NCBI GenBank assembly: GCA_031404815.1
Contig: JANNIH010000043.1
Location: 9,425 to 73,424, forward strand
Length of the DNA: 64,000 bases
Source: DASYKS01 sp031404815
Lineage (GTDB): Bacteria > Acidobacteriota > Thermoanaerobaculia > Multivoradales > UBA5704
Direction of reading: 5' to 3'
Shown: piece after piece, positions 9,401-17,636 of the stretch
Layout of the letters: each line of letters opens with the position of its first letter
How positions within the stretch are numbered: position 1 is the stretch's first letter
Position numbers and translations under genes: made by a program
The notes under the pieces: model-generated
What the model was told of the DNA's origin: nothing
Database searches by the model: none
What the model saw: only the letters and a program-made list of their open reading frames with translations

Positions 9401-9635
9401 CGGTCTTCCAGACCCCGCCGTCGGCGGCGCCGAAGTAGTAGGTGTCGATCTCGCCCGCAATCCCCTCGGCCACGATCGACCAGCCGGCGCGCAGCGGTCC
9501 GAGCAGCCGCCAGCGGAGGTCCTGGAACGAGGCGTCCGGGGCGGCGGCGGTTGCGGTGGCGGCGGTCGTCGCGGTGGTCGCGGCCAGGGCTGCGACCAGG
9601 AACAGGGTGGAGGCCGGGGTGAGAGCTCGTTTCAT
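6453..9635 (-). CDS. Secreted BNR/VPS10-type beta-propeller protein
   Basis: A 1060-aa exported protein with an Ala/Thr-rich signal peptide (MKRALTPASTLFLVAALAA) and many sialidase-like Asp-box repeats (variants of SxDGGxTW: TDDSGVTW, STDEGATW, TTDGGASW, STDGGKNW, SNDGGSTW, STDGGKTF, TKDGGLTW). These form one or two propellers over about residues 40-700. The C-terminal ~300 aa include a WWDLRHPQP segment and a helical end, as in large 'glycosyl hydrolase' BNR proteins of Acidobacteria and Bacteroidetes. Enzymatic activity is unproven; binding or polysaccharide degradation are both possible. ATG 9635 has GGAG 10 nt upstream. Confidence 0.8.
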   Translation of the reverse strand: MKRALTPASTLFLVAALAATTATTAATATAAAPDASFQDLRWRLLGPLRAGWSIVAEGIAGEIDTYYFGAADGGVWKTDDSGVTWRPLSDQAPFSSVGGLAIASAPKGGRTIWVGSGQTQTRYDVMDGNGVWKSTDEGATWSAMGLADSRHIGRIWVDPRDPNVVLVAALGHLFGPSPERGVYRTTDGGASWTRVAFADESTGAVDLAVDRETPDVVYAAFWQTRMFPWQGYHVPQIGPGSGIWRSTDGGKNWSAAPRTGLPEGPLGKIGLAVAPKTGGKRVYAAIDAPKAAGLYRSNDGGSTWALAQANRSLSSNYFGRIFTDPRDPDVVYFTGQSFRKSTDGGKTFRYIKGSPGGDDYHFFWLNPERPERMILASDQGTTVSVNGGTTWSPWYNQPTGQFYRLGVDDQFPYRVYSGQQDCGTVSVASRSDYGQLTFRDWHPVGGDERDGDLPDPTDPNLVYGSGLGGKLSRWDARTGRVANVSPWPISSYGQRPPSVPNRTTWITPIAIDPRSPHALYQGTQALHRSLDRGQSWQTISPDLTGAVPNAPGCAEPGRIDPPVERATACGYGVIFSIAPSRVASGLIWVGTDNGRIQLTKDGGLTWANVTPKDLPDWSSVAQIDAGAQAGSAYVAIDRHRLNDRDPRVYVTHDFGATWRRADADLPAGAWVNVVRADPERPGLLYAGTRIGVFVSFDDGAHWAPLQLNLPRTGVNDLLVKGRDLVIATQGRALWVLDDVTPLRAEFSSSRAAALAKPGTAIRLAASENRDTPLPPEFPTTPNPPAGVPIDYLLPSAPSGPVTIEILDAAGALVRRFSSAEAPERPEARQYFADRWLLPPAVPTANVGHNRFWWDLRHPQPKATDYDFSIAAIPGRDTPTLPQGMLVLPGSYRIRLGADGTTLEQPLIVQKDPRSPATAEDLAAGFAFSREVGATLAQTVEAIAQINTFDAKLAPLASGERKAAKRLAERAKVTRDGLAQLTGGGGETDLSAVGAILSGLLGDLEGADSPPTSPQREILAQMRTRLERALGLWRELRGAVGEQFGKEVSARAAGSAGADRP

Positions 9636-9752
9636 CGCGATCAATCTCCGGAAGGTCCGAATGAGGGGCTGGCTGGGCGGTTCGGCGAAACGATACAGGA
9701 TGAGGCGCCCTGAGTGAGGTAGTCTCACCCTCTAGCTCATGCGTCTCTCACC

Positions 9753-11921
9753 ATGAAACCAGGCGATCGCATCGGTCATATCCGAATCGTCGAGTTGCTC
9801 GGCACCGGCGGCACCGGGGATGTGTTTGCCGGCTTCGATGAAACGCTACAGCGCAACGTGGCGGTCAAGGTGCTGCGCGAGGCCTGGCAACGGCTCGCAC
9901 GGGCTCGGCTGCTGCGCGAAGCGCGGGCGCTGTCGCAGCTCCATCACCCGAACATCTGTGCCATCTACGACCTGATCGAAGGCGACGAAGGCGATGTCTT
10001 GGTGCTCGAGCGGATCCACGGCACGAGCCTGCGGCGGGCGATTCGCGACGGCATCGATCGGAGGCGGAAGCTCGAAATCGCCGAGCAGATCGCCTCCGCT
10101 CTGGTCGCCGCGCACGCCAAGGGGATCGTTCATCGCGATCTGAAGTCGACCAACGTGATGATCACCGACCGGGAGAGCGCGAAGGTCCTCGATTTCGGCC
10201 TCGCGTTTTCCCCAGAAGACGGCCCCTCGGATGAGGAATGGGCGAGCCTCTCGGAAGCTGAGCGCGATCGATCGGTCTGGCCGACGTTCGAGACCGAAGG
10301 GTTCCGCACCAGCGTCGGCGAAGTCGTGGGCACGCTCCCTTCGATGAGCCCGGAGCAGGCGCGCGGCGACCTGGTCACTCCGGCGAGCGACCTGTTCGCG
10401 TTCGGTCTGCTGCTGCAAGAGATGTTCACCGGCAAGAGCGCCTACGACATCCGCCTGCCGCAGCTCGAGCTGCTCCAGGCCGTGCAAGAGGGGCGCGCCC
10501 GTCCGCTCTCAGGCGTGGCCGGCCAGATCGCGGCGTTGATCCAGAGCCTCGAGGCGCTGTCGCCCTCCGATCGGCCGAGCGCGGGGGAGACGCTCGCCCG
10601 CATCCGGCGGATCCGCGATACGCCGAAGCGGCGGGGTCGGCTGGCGGCGTTCGCGGGGCTGGGGCTGGTCGCGGTGCTCGGTTCGGTCAAGTACACCTAC
10701 GACCTGCAACGCGAGCGCGATGCGGCGCTCGTCGCCCAGGCGGCCGCCGAGCGGGCGAGCGGCGATGCGGAGGTCGTGGTGGACTTCCTTGTCGGCATGT
10801 TCCGGGTCGCCGATCCGGGCGAGTCGCTGGGCAACCGGATCAGCGCCCGCGAGCTGCTCGACCGTGGCGCCGAGCGGTTGAAGACCGAGCTGGCGAACCA
10901 GCCGACCCGCCGTGCCCGCCTGGCGGACGCCATCGGCCAGACCTATCAGCGTCTCGGACTCTACGATCGAGCGGAGGTCCTGCTCGCCGAGGCGCTCGAG
11001 CTGAATCGCCGGCATCTCGGGGCAGAGAGCGCCGCGGTCGGCATCAGCCTCTACCACCTGGGCGCCCTCCATCTGATCACCTTCGGCGAGAGCGAGAAGC
11101 TCCTGACCGAAGCCGTACGCATCCTCGAGAAGGCCAAGGGATCTAACGACCTGGAGTTCGCCGGTGCGCTGAACGGTCTCGGCACGTTCTATGGCCGAAA
11201 AGGGGATGCGGCGCGGGCCGAGCCGTTCTTGCGGCGCGCGCTCAAGATTCGCACCCGGGTGCTCGGTCCGGACGACCCTTCGGTCGCGGCGACGCTCAAC
11301 AACTTGGCGATCACCGAAGCCGGCAAAGGGAACAACCAGGAGTCCGAGGCGCTCTTTCTGCGCGGCCTGGCGATTCGCAAAAAAGTGCTCCCCGCCGACC
11401 ATCCCGACCTGGCGGTCAACCTGGAGGCGCTGGCGGTCCTCTACGACAACACGGAACGACCGAAGGAAGCAGAGGCGCTCCATCGCCAGGCGCTCGCGAT
11501 CTGGGAGAAGGTGCTGGGGCCTGATCACCCGCGCCTCGGCCTGCTGTTGTCGAACCTGGCGAACACCGAGGATGACCTGGGCCATCCGCGCGAGGCCGAA
11601 GCGCTGCACCGGCGCGCGCTCGCGATCCGCGAAGCGGCGCACGGCCCGGACCACCCGGATGTCGCGATCTCACTCTTCGGGCTCGGGAACGTCCTGTGGA
11701 ACCAGAAGCGCAAAGAAGAGGCCGAGGCCGCGCTGCGCCGAGCGCTCGCGATCCAGGAGCGCCATCTCGATCGCGATGACGTAAACCGGATCGCAACCAT
11801 CAAGGATCTCGCCGCGGTGCTGCGCCTGACCGGTCGGTCGGGCGAGGCCGAGGCGCTGTTGGCGACTCTGCCGGCGCAAGTGGCACCTGCCCCTCCGAAG
11901 TCGGTACCTTCCAAATCGTAG
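9753..11921 (+). CDS. Transmembrane Ser/Thr protein kinase with TPR sensor domain
   Basis: A 722-aa eukaryotic-like (Hanks-type) kinase. Residues 1-290 hold the kinase: a glycine loop GTGGTGDVFAGF, catalytic Lys in VAVKVL, HRDLKSTNV, DFGLAF, and an APE-like SPEQARGD. One membrane helix follows (about 292-315). The C-terminal half is at least seven tetratricopeptide units with the repeated core EAEALHRRALAIRE (TPR_10/12 type). The architecture, cytoplasmic kinase plus TPR scaffold, is common in Acidobacteria; targets are unknown. It is divergent from the BNR protein gene. Confidence 0.92.
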   Translation: MKPGDRIGHIRIVELLGTGGTGDVFAGFDETLQRNVAVKVLREAWQRLARARLLREARALSQLHHPNICAIYDLIEGDEGDVLVLERIHGTSLRRAIRDGIDRRRKLEIAEQIASALVAAHAKGIVHRDLKSTNVMITDRESAKVLDFGLAFSPEDGPSDEEWASLSEAERDRSVWPTFETEGFRTSVGEVVGTLPSMSPEQARGDLVTPASDLFAFGLLLQEMFTGKSAYDIRLPQLELLQAVQEGRARPLSGVAGQIAALIQSLEALSPSDRPSAGETLARIRRIRDTPKRRGRLAAFAGLGLVAVLGSVKYTYDLQRERDAALVAQAAAERASGDAEVVVDFLVGMFRVADPGESLGNRISARELLDRGAERLKTELANQPTRRARLADAIGQTYQRLGLYDRAEVLLAEALELNRRHLGAESAAVGISLYHLGALHLITFGESEKLLTEAVRILEKAKGSNDLEFAGALNGLGTFYGRKGDAARAEPFLRRALKIRTRVLGPDDPSVAATLNNLAITEAGKGNNQESEALFLRGLAIRKKVLPADHPDLAVNLEALAVLYDNTERPKEAEALHRQALAIWEKVLGPDHPRLGLLLSNLANTEDDLGHPREAEALHRRALAIREAAHGPDHPDVAISLFGLGNVLWNQKRKEEAEAALRRALAIQERHLDRDDVNRIATIKDLAAVLRLTGRSGEAEALLATLPAQVAPAPPKSVPSKS

Positions 11922-11980
11922 AGCCCAAAGGGAGGAGGTTGGCCGGCCCACGTTCGATTCCAATCGGACAGAATGCCTTC

Positions 11981-13282
11981 TCACAGAATCGGCGACAGCC
12001 ACCGCGCCAACCCATCCCGCAGGCGTTCGACCGGCGGCCGGGCTCGCCACGGCCCCGGGAGGATCTCCTCCGAGTTGGCGAGGTCGGTGGCGAAGGCCTG
12101 TTCGAGGGTCTGGGCGCTCTCTTTGTCGAGGATCACCAGGTTGCACTCGGCGTTGAAGAAGAAGGAGCGGAAGTCGAGGTTGCTCGAGCCGACCAGGGCG
12201 AGAAGGCCGTCGGCGACCAGGGACTTGGCGTGGAGGATCGCCGGCTGGTATTCGAAGATGCGGACCCCGACTTCGAGCAGATCGGCGTAGAGGCCGTGAG
12301 CGGCGTAACGGACGAGCGGCGCGTCGGTCTTGCCCGGCAGGAGGAGCCGCACGTCGACGCCGCGGTGGACCGCGGCGCCTAGCTCGCGCACTGCCGCCGG
12401 GCCGGGGGCGAAATAGGCGTTGGTGATCCAGAGTGTGTGCCGGGCCGCGCCGGCGATCGCCGCCAGCACCGAGACCGATTCGTGGTGGCCGCGGAACGGT
12501 CGCGAGTCGAGCACCAGAACGTCGGCGCCGGGCTCCGGTTCGTCGGGCAGCGCCAGCGGCTGGATGCCGAGCGGGTCGCCGCCCGAGCGCTCCCACCCTT
12601 CCCTGAAGACCACCGCCATCTCCCAGGCGGCCGAACCGGTGACCCGGAGGTGGGTGTCGCGCCAGGTGCCGCCGGGATGGGGGGTGTGGGAAAACGAGCC
12701 GTAGTCCTCGCTGATGTTCATGCCGCCGGTGAAGCCGATTCGGCGGTCGATCACCAGAATCTTTCGATGGTCGCGGAAGAGCTGATTCCACAGGCTTCCG
12801 AACAGCGGATGGAACAGCCGGAGCTCGATGCCCCGGTCGGTCATCTCGCGCCAGAACGCGCTGCGGGTAAAAAACGACCCGACCGCATCGGCGAGCACGC
12901 GCACGATGACCCCCCGCGCTACCGCGGCCGAAAGAAGGTCGAGGAAGCGGCGGCCGACCGCGTCGTCGCTCAAGATGTACGACTCGAGCAGGATCTCTTC
13001 GCGCGCGGCGGAGAGCTCGTCGTGCATCGCGCCGAAGGCGTCGTCGCCCTGGGTGTAGATCCGGACCTGATTGCCGCGATGGACCGACGAGTCGTCGATC
13101 CGTTCCAGCAACGACCGGAAGGCGGAGCCCTCGAGGCCGCCGGGCAACGACGCGGCGAGCCGGCCTACGCGGTCGGACCGCAGGTCGGCCGGCAACCGGC
13201 GGCCGGCGAGCGGTTGCACGATCGGGGCGAGCAGCCGACGGAGGCGGCGCAGCCGGTGCCGGCGCGTTCGGTGACGGGACAT
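11981..13282 (-). CDS. Cardiolipin synthase-like phospholipase D protein
   Basis: A 433-aa PLD-superfamily protein with two HKD motifs: HRKILVIDRRIGFTGGMN (about residue 190) and HAKSLVADGLLALVGSSN near the C-terminus. The invariant Asp-to-Gly change in the second motif (HxKxxxxDG) is normal for the family. It lacks the N-terminal membrane hairpin of ClsA and so resembles ClsB/YbhO. It probably condenses phosphatidylglycerol into cardiolipin at the inner membrane. The first ATG is at 13282; a GTG at 13300 is a possible 6-aa extension. Confidence 0.85.
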   Translation of the reverse strand: MSRHRTRRHRLRRLRRLLAPIVQPLAGRRLPADLRSDRVGRLAASLPGGLEGSAFRSLLERIDDSSVHRGNQVRIYTQGDDAFGAMHDELSAAREEILLESYILSDDAVGRRFLDLLSAAVARGVIVRVLADAVGSFFTRSAFWREMTDRGIELRLFHPLFGSLWNQLFRDHRKILVIDRRIGFTGGMNISEDYGSFSHTPHPGGTWRDTHLRVTGSAAWEMAVVFREGWERSGGDPLGIQPLALPDEPEPGADVLVLDSRPFRGHHESVSVLAAIAGAARHTLWITNAYFAPGPAAVRELGAAVHRGVDVRLLLPGKTDAPLVRYAAHGLYADLLEVGVRIFEYQPAILHAKSLVADGLLALVGSSNLDFRSFFFNAECNLVILDKESAQTLEQAFATDLANSEEILPGPWRARPPVERLRDGLARWLSPIL

Positions 13283-13381
13283 CGGGCCAGAGGGTGACAC
13301 CTCTGTCGGGTGCGATCAAGAAGGGGGCGAACGGCGACATTTTCGGCCGCACAGACACTCTCTGGAGTAGGAGGAAGGCCA

Positions 13382-14299
13382 ATGAATGGGAACCGAATCC
13401 TAGAAGCGGCCGCGCTCGCCCTCGGACTGTCCCTCGAAGCGGCACACGCGGGAGGAGCCTGGGTGCCGGAACCCGGGCAGGGAACCATCGGTTTCGGCAT
13501 CTCCGCCAAGACCGCGGGGAGCAGCTGGGACCGCAAGGGGGACGCCTTCGACAACCGGCGGACCTTGGACCGCAAGATCTCGTACCACGATTTCCGCTAC
13601 GGCTACCTTGCGGGCGAAGTCGGTCTGCTGCGCAACCTCTCGGGGACGTTCCTGGTCGCCTACCTGGATGGACGCGAAGGGCCGACGGGCGCGACGGAGA
13701 AAAACTCAGGCCTCACCGACGCCTGGTACGGGTTGAAGTACGCGGTGCACAAGGGGAGTCTCCCGATGGCGATCGGTTTCACCTACCGGTCGTCCGAGTT
13801 TTACGATCTAGAAGGCCCTTACAACCGCCATCTGTTCGACCAAAATGGCGACTTTCGCGGCGTGAGCCCGGAGTGGCGCGGCCTGCTCAAACACGACTAC
13901 ACGCTCTCGTATCTGGTCAGCCGCTCGATCAGGGGAGGGCGCGGCTGGTGGAATCTGCAATCCGGCTACACCTGGCGGGAAGGAGCTCCCGCGGACGAGG
14001 TTCCGCTCCTCTTCGATCTCGGCTACCCGCTGCCCTGGGGAGGGGTGGTCGGCAAGGTTTCGGTCGCCGCGGTCCGTTCGCTCGGCAACGACAGCCCGCG
14101 CCGCCCCGACGATCGCTTCGGCAGCTCGCGCACCACCAACTTCAACGACGCGAGCATGGCGCGCCTCGGCGTTTCGGGGTTCAAATCGTTCGGTCGAGAC
14201 GGGCGCTGGTTCGGCGAGGTCGGTTACAACCAGTGGGTTTGGGGGCGCTCGGCGCGCCGCTACCGGGAGCCGTACCTCGCCATCGGGCGCAAATTCTGA
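13382..14299 (+). CDS. Outer-membrane beta-barrel protein
   Basis: A 305-aa protein with a short signal peptide (cleavage near AAHAGG) and alternating hydrophobic/aromatic strands ending in YREPYLAIGRKF, a C-terminal Phe typical of BAM substrates. The strong ribosome site AGGAGG sits 7 nt before the ATG. No specific family (porin, transporter) is recognisable; it resembles 'transporter/OMP' barrels of about 12 strands. It is divergent from the cardiolipin synthase-like gene. Confidence 0.7.
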   Translation: MNGNRILEAAALALGLSLEAAHAGGAWVPEPGQGTIGFGISAKTAGSSWDRKGDAFDNRRTLDRKISYHDFRYGYLAGEVGLLRNLSGTFLVAYLDGREGPTGATEKNSGLTDAWYGLKYAVHKGSLPMAIGFTYRSSEFYDLEGPYNRHLFDQNGDFRGVSPEWRGLLKHDYTLSYLVSRSIRGGRGWWNLQSGYTWREGAPADEVPLLFDLGYPLPWGGVVGKVSVAAVRSLGNDSPRRPDDRFGSSRTTNFNDASMARLGVSGFKSFGRDGRWFGEVGYNQWVWGRSARRYREPYLAIGRKF

Positions 14300-14410
14300 G
14301 CGGACCCTAAAGCCGAATCGTGGGCACGCCGCCGGACAGGGGGAGATCTCCGGTCGGGCGCGATCGACCCGGCTCGGGCTTTGGGTTCCGAGTCTGCGGG
14401 CCATATCTCC

Positions 14411-14416
14411 TATACT
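14411..14416 (+). promoter_or_regulatory. -10 box TATACT, leaderless-type, for SPFH operon
   Basis: TATACT ends 7 nt before the ATG at 14424, and the gap ctcgccc contains no ribosome site. Confidence 0.55.
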
Positions 14417-14423
14417 CTCGCCC

Positions 14424-15431
14424 ATGTCCACCACATTCGGCATCTTCGTCGGCTTCATCGCGTGGTTCATCGTCCGCTATCTGCTCGCCGGGTTGTACAC
14501 CGTGGGGCAGAACGAGCGGGCGGTCAAAACCGTGCTCGGGCGCGCGCAGCGGCTGCCCGGCCAGACCACTCTCCAAGACCCGATCGCCCAGTCGCTGCGC
14601 CCGGACGAGCGGGAGCGCTACTCCTATCCGCAGGTGCGGGTCATCCCGCCGGGCGGACCCTACTTTCGCTGGCCCTGGGAGCGCGTGCACAAGGTGTCGA
14701 TCGCGACCAGCACGCTCAACATGGCGTTCGATCCGGAGACGCCGAGCGCGAACTCCGGCGGCAAGGTGCTGGAGGCGGTGACCAAAGACCAGCTGAACAC
14801 GGGGCTCACCGGGCAGATCCGCTATCGGGTCTCGGAGCGGAACCTCTACGCCTACCTGTTCGGGGTCAAGAAACCGATCGCCCACGTGATGGGTTATTTC
14901 ATCTCGATCCTGCGCCAGCGGATCGCGAACTTCGAGGCGCCGCAAGCCCCGGAGGCGGGCGAGGGAGGGGTGCCGCTCGAGAGCCAACCGCCCGATTCGA
15001 CCGCGGTCACCGGCATCTCGATCAACGACCTGCGCAAGAACTTGCGCGATCTGAACGACCACATGGACCGTGAGTCGGCGTCGTCGGCCGCGCGTTACGG
15101 CATTGTGCTCGACGCCTCGCTGATCACCGAAATCGACCCGCCGGCCGAGGTCGAATCGGCGCTCGCCGCGATCAACACCGCCCACAACCATGTGTCGTCC
15201 GACATCAGCCTCGCGCACGCCGCGGCCGATCAGAAGATCGTGCAATCCAAGCGCGCGGTGGAGATCGAGACGCTCAAAGCGGACGGCGAAGTCGAGCCGC
15301 TGCTCCGCCTGGCCGAGCAGTTGGCCGATTTGAAGAAGCAGGGGCCGCACGCCCTATCCGCCTACTTGAGAAACGTGCGCCTCGGCTTGTTCGGCAAGGC
15401 GCAGGACGTTTATGTCGAGGTGAAGCGATGA
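14424..15431 (+). CDS. SPFH/band-7 membrane protein, first of a pair
   Basis: A 335-aa protein with an N-terminal membrane helix (about residues 4-27), then an SPFH core recognised by YTVGQNERAVKTVLGRAQR and PYFRWPWERVHKV, as in HflK/prohibitin-like proteins. The ~30-residue APQAPEAGEGG-type linker in mid-protein is unusual. A helical tail (AAADQKIVQSKRAVEIETLKADGE) suggests oligomerisation. Its stop overlaps the next SPFH start by 4 nt (ATGA), so the two probably form a hetero-oligomeric membrane microdomain complex like HflK/HflC. No FtsH gene lies nearby. Confidence 0.82.
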   Translation: MSTTFGIFVGFIAWFIVRYLLAGLYTVGQNERAVKTVLGRAQRLPGQTTLQDPIAQSLRPDERERYSYPQVRVIPPGGPYFRWPWERVHKVSIATSTLNMAFDPETPSANSGGKVLEAVTKDQLNTGLTGQIRYRVSERNLYAYLFGVKKPIAHVMGYFISILRQRIANFEAPQAPEAGEGGVPLESQPPDSTAVTGISINDLRKNLRDLNDHMDRESASSAARYGIVLDASLITEIDPPAEVESALAAINTAHNHVSSDISLAHAAADQKIVQSKRAVEIETLKADGEVEPLLRLAEQLADLKKQGPHALSAYLRNVRLGLFGKAQDVYVEVKR

Positions 15432-16321
15432 CCTTCCTGATCGCCGTGTTCGTCACGTTTCTCGCGATGATGTTCCTCGTGCCGTTCTTCCTGTTCCTGG
15501 TGCGGGTGCTCGGGCTCTACGCCATCGTCCACGAGCGCACCTGCCGCGTCTACGTGCTGTTCGGCAAGGTGATTGGCATTCTCGATGAGCCGGGTCTCCA
15601 CATCCTGCCGTTCAAGCTGGGATTGTCCGCGTTTCTGGTCAACTGGCTCGGACAGTGCCACGTGCTCGACATGCGGCTCGACCAGGAGTACCTGCGCAGC
15701 CAGCCGGTCAACTCCGAAGAGGGCGCACCGATGGGGATCGGCATGTGGTACGAAATGTACATCTCCGATCCGGTCGCCTTTCTGTTCAAGAACACCGATC
15801 CGCGCGGCTCGTTGCGTGCCAACGTCAGCAACGCGACGGTGCGCAGTCTCTCGAACATGAAGCTCGGCGACATGCTGGAGACCCGCCACCAGATGAGCGC
15901 GATCGTGCGCGCCGAAGTCTCGGAGAAGTCGCACGAATGGGGCTACCGGCTCGGCTCGGTCTACATTCGTAAGGTGCACTTCCGCGATGTCGGGATGATC
16001 CGCCAGATCGAAGAGAAGGTGGTCAACCGGCTCCGCCAGGTGACCTCGGCGATCAAGCAGGACGGCGCGAACCAGGTGAGCATCATCACCAGCACCGCCG
16101 AGCGCCAGGCGGCGATCGAGTTCGCCAAAGCGAGCGCGATGCGGCCGCAGATCGTCGGCAAATCGCTCAACGAGATCTCGAAAGATCCGGAGATCGAGGC
16201 CGCCCTGTTCGAGATCCTGGAGACCCAGCGCCTGGTCGAAGGCGGCGCCCGCGTGACCCTCTTGCCGCAGGGTGGCGAGCTGATCGCGAACCTGCTGGCG
16301 GCCGGAGGCGCGAAGCGCTAG
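15428..16321 (+). CDS. SPFH/band-7 membrane protein, second of a pair
   Basis: A 297-aa protein with two closely spaced hydrophobic segments at the N-terminus (residues 2-30), then a band-7 core (HERTCRVYVLFGKVIGILDEPGLH, IVRAEVSEKSHEWGYRLGSVYIRKV) and a coiled tail containing STAERQAAIEFAKASAMRPQ. It is translationally coupled to the upstream SPFH gene. Together they look like a two-subunit stomatin/prohibitin-type complex of unknown client. Confidence 0.82.
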   Translation: MTFLIAVFVTFLAMMFLVPFFLFLVRVLGLYAIVHERTCRVYVLFGKVIGILDEPGLHILPFKLGLSAFLVNWLGQCHVLDMRLDQEYLRSQPVNSEEGAPMGIGMWYEMYISDPVAFLFKNTDPRGSLRANVSNATVRSLSNMKLGDMLETRHQMSAIVRAEVSEKSHEWGYRLGSVYIRKVHFRDVGMIRQIEEKVVNRLRQVTSAIKQDGANQVSIITSTAERQAAIEFAKASAMRPQIVGKSLNEISKDPEIEAALFEILETQRLVEGGARVTLLPQGGELIANLLAAGGAKR

Positions 16322-16373
16322 GGGTGCGGCTGGAGGTGGGCTCCTCGATGGAGCGCCTTCGTCCGCGGTGGGC

Positions 16374-16392
16374 GGGCTCCTGTCGAGCCCGA
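16374..16392 (+). terminator. GC hairpin after the SPFH operon
   Basis: Perfect 7-bp stem CGGGCTC / GAGCCCG with a 5-nt loop, 52 nt after the SPFH stop. There is no T-run, so intrinsic termination is uncertain. Confidence 0.3.
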
Positions 16393-16401
16393 AGTTCGCC
16401 G

Positions 16402-16430
16402 TTGTGCCCGCCCGGTTGCGGCGGTATTCT
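16402..16430 (+). promoter_or_regulatory. Promoter of the DUF4258 / zinc-finger pair
   Basis: TTGTGC (16402-16407), a 17-nt spacer and TATTCT (16425-16430). The start would fall near 16437, upstream of a 25-codon mini-frame and the DUF4258 gene. Confidence 0.5.
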
Positions 16431-16448
16431 GCCGGAATCGTGGGGGAC

Positions 16449-16526
16449 ATGAATCACTGGAGCGAGACCGCCGACATCCCGACTACGCCGGAGAAGGTTT
16501 GGAACCTCCTGCGGGCGGCGGAGTAG
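16449..16526 (+). CDS. 25-codon mini-frame before DUF4258 gene
   Basis: ATG preceded by GGGGGA encodes MNHWSETADIPTTPEKVWNLL plus four residues, then TAG. It is in the same frame as the following DUF4258 gene, separated only by this stop, a run of ten G and one TTC codon. It could be a leader peptide, a TAG-interrupted N-terminus or chance. Confidence 0.3.
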   Translation: MNHWSETADIPTTPEKVWNLLRAAE

Positions 16527-16541
16527 GGGGGGGGGCCGTTC

Positions 16542-16826
16542 GTGCCGCGCAGCCGGTTGGAGCAGATCCGCGACTGCATACGCCGGAATTGTTACGACAT
16601 GACGGCGCATGCATTCGAAGAGATGGCGGAGGATCTGCTGGAGATCGGAGACGTCGAACATGCGATCCTGACCGGTACGATCCGCCGGGTCGACCGGTCA
16701 GAGCCGCGCGGCACGAAATGCGTGATCACGGGGTTCGCCTCCGACCGGAGAACCCCGATCGAGGTCGTCGGCCGCTTGATTCGGCGCGACAGGTACCTGA
16801 TCATTACAATCTATGAAGTCACATGA
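16542..16826 (+). CDS. DUF4258 protein, probable RelE/MqsR-fold toxin
   Basis: A 94-aa small basic protein. The family pattern is visible: TAHAFEEM helix, GDVEHAILTGTI, a CVITGFASDRRTPIEVV strand pair and LIITIYEV at the end. DUF4258 proteins have a RelE/MqsR-like fold and typically pair with a YgiT/MqsA-type zinc-finger antitoxin, as here. The GTG start at 16542 follows a G10 tract that could serve as ribosome site. The stop overlaps the next gene's possible first ATG. Confidence 0.75.
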   Translation: MPRSRLEQIRDCIRRNCYDMTAHAFEEMAEDLLEIGDVEHAILTGTIRRVDRSEPRGTKCVITGFASDRRTPIEVVGRLIRRDRYLIITIYEVT

Positions 16827-16845
16827 GCAAGGGCAGGTGGACGAC

Positions 16846-17082
16846 ATGTACGGATATCCATGTGAGTACTGCGCAGGGGTGGTCCGGCCGAAGCAGGTCG
16901 CCATGGAGAGCTTCAAGCACAGGAACGGCTTCGTGATCCTGGAGGACGTGACCCTCGGAGTCTGCGACTCCTGCGGCAACCGCTATTACTCCGCCGAGAT
17001 CCTCCAGGCGATCGAAGAAGTCGCGAGCGGCAAGAAGGCTCCGCTTCGGACCGCCGAGGTACCCGTGGCGCGGGTCGCCTGA
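16846..17082 (+). CDS. YgiT/MqsA-type zinc-finger antitoxin
   Basis: A 78-aa protein with two CxxC knuckles (CEYC and CDSC, the second followed by GNRYYSAE), the YgiT-type zinc-finger pattern found at the N-terminus of MqsA antitoxins. The C-terminal HTH of full MqsA is absent, which is usual for partners of DUF4258 toxins. ATG 16846 has AGGTGG upstream; an in-frame ATG at 16813 would add 11 residues and overlap the toxin gene. Confidence 0.75.
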   Translation: MYGYPCEYCAGVVRPKQVAMESFKHRNGFVILEDVTLGVCDSCGNRYYSAEILQAIEEVASGKKAPLRTAEVPVARVA

Positions 17083-17121
17083 GGCAACTCCGATTCAGGT
17101 GGGCATTTGGATGCAGCATCA

Positions 17122-17146
17122 GTTGACCCAGGCCAACGGCCTGGGT
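17122..17146 (+). repeat. REP-like hairpin, copy 1
   Basis: Perfect 9-bp stem ACCCAGGCC / GGCCTGGGT around loop AAC, preceded by GTTG. It matches the element at 41981-42005 at 21 of 25 positions; two of the differences are a C/G to G/C exchange that keeps the base pair. Intergenic, between the zinc-finger and nucleotidyltransferase genes. Confidence 0.6.
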
Positions 17147-17215
17147 CCGTGGCCTTGGTAACTCAAAACCAACCCTCGCCTCGGCCCCGCCTCGCCCCCT
17201 TTCTGGCCGGCGCGG

Positions 17216-17221
17216 TATGAT
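17216..17221 (+). promoter_or_regulatory. -10 box TATGAT, leaderless-type, for nucleotidyltransferase gene
   Basis: TATGAT ends 7 nt before the ATG at 17229 (gap cccatct). Confidence 0.5.
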
Positions 17222-17228
17222 CCCATCT

Positions 17229-17636
17229 ATGGACGCGGCAGCCGTCGAAAAAGAACTCCGGGAAGTTTTGAGCGAACGCGCCGCAGCCGAAGGGATCGCC
17301 GCGGCCTGGCTGTTCGGCAGTGTCGCCCGGGGCACCGCGAGGCCGGACAGCGATGTGGACGTTGGAGTCCTCTACCGCGAAACGCCCCCCCTGACCTTCG
17401 AGGGCCTGTGCCTCGATCTGGAAGGTGATCTCGAACGCGCCCTCGGCCTTCCCGTCCAGCTCGTCGTGCTCAACCGGGCACCGGTCGATCTGATCGTCCG
17501 CGTGCTACGCGACGGCAAGCTCCTGGTCGATCTCGACCGATCGAAGAGAGTTCAGTTCGAGGTGGACTCCCGGAATGAGTTCTGGGATCTGGAGCCGTAT
17601 TTGAAGCTCTACCGACAGGGGACGGTGCGGCGGTGA
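17229..17636 (+). CDS. MNT-type nucleotidyltransferase (MntA-like antitoxin)
   Basis: A 135-aa minimal nucleotidyltransferase. The diagnostic GSxxRG...SDxD pattern reads LFGSVARGTARPDSDVDVGV (about residues 29-48), so both metal-binding Asp are present. In MntA-HepT systems this enzyme AMPylates the HepT toxin. Its TGA overlaps the next gene (ATG at 17633), the usual antitoxin-toxin coupling. The start at 17229 is preferred over an in-frame ATG at 17217 that lies inside the -10 box. Confidence 0.85.
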   Translation: MDAAAVEKELREVLSERAAAEGIAAAWLFGSVARGTARPDSDVDVGVLYRETPPLTFEGLCLDLEGDLERALGLPVQLVVLNRAPVDLIVRVLRDGKLLVDLDRSKRVQFEVDSRNEFWDLEPYLKLYRQGTVRR

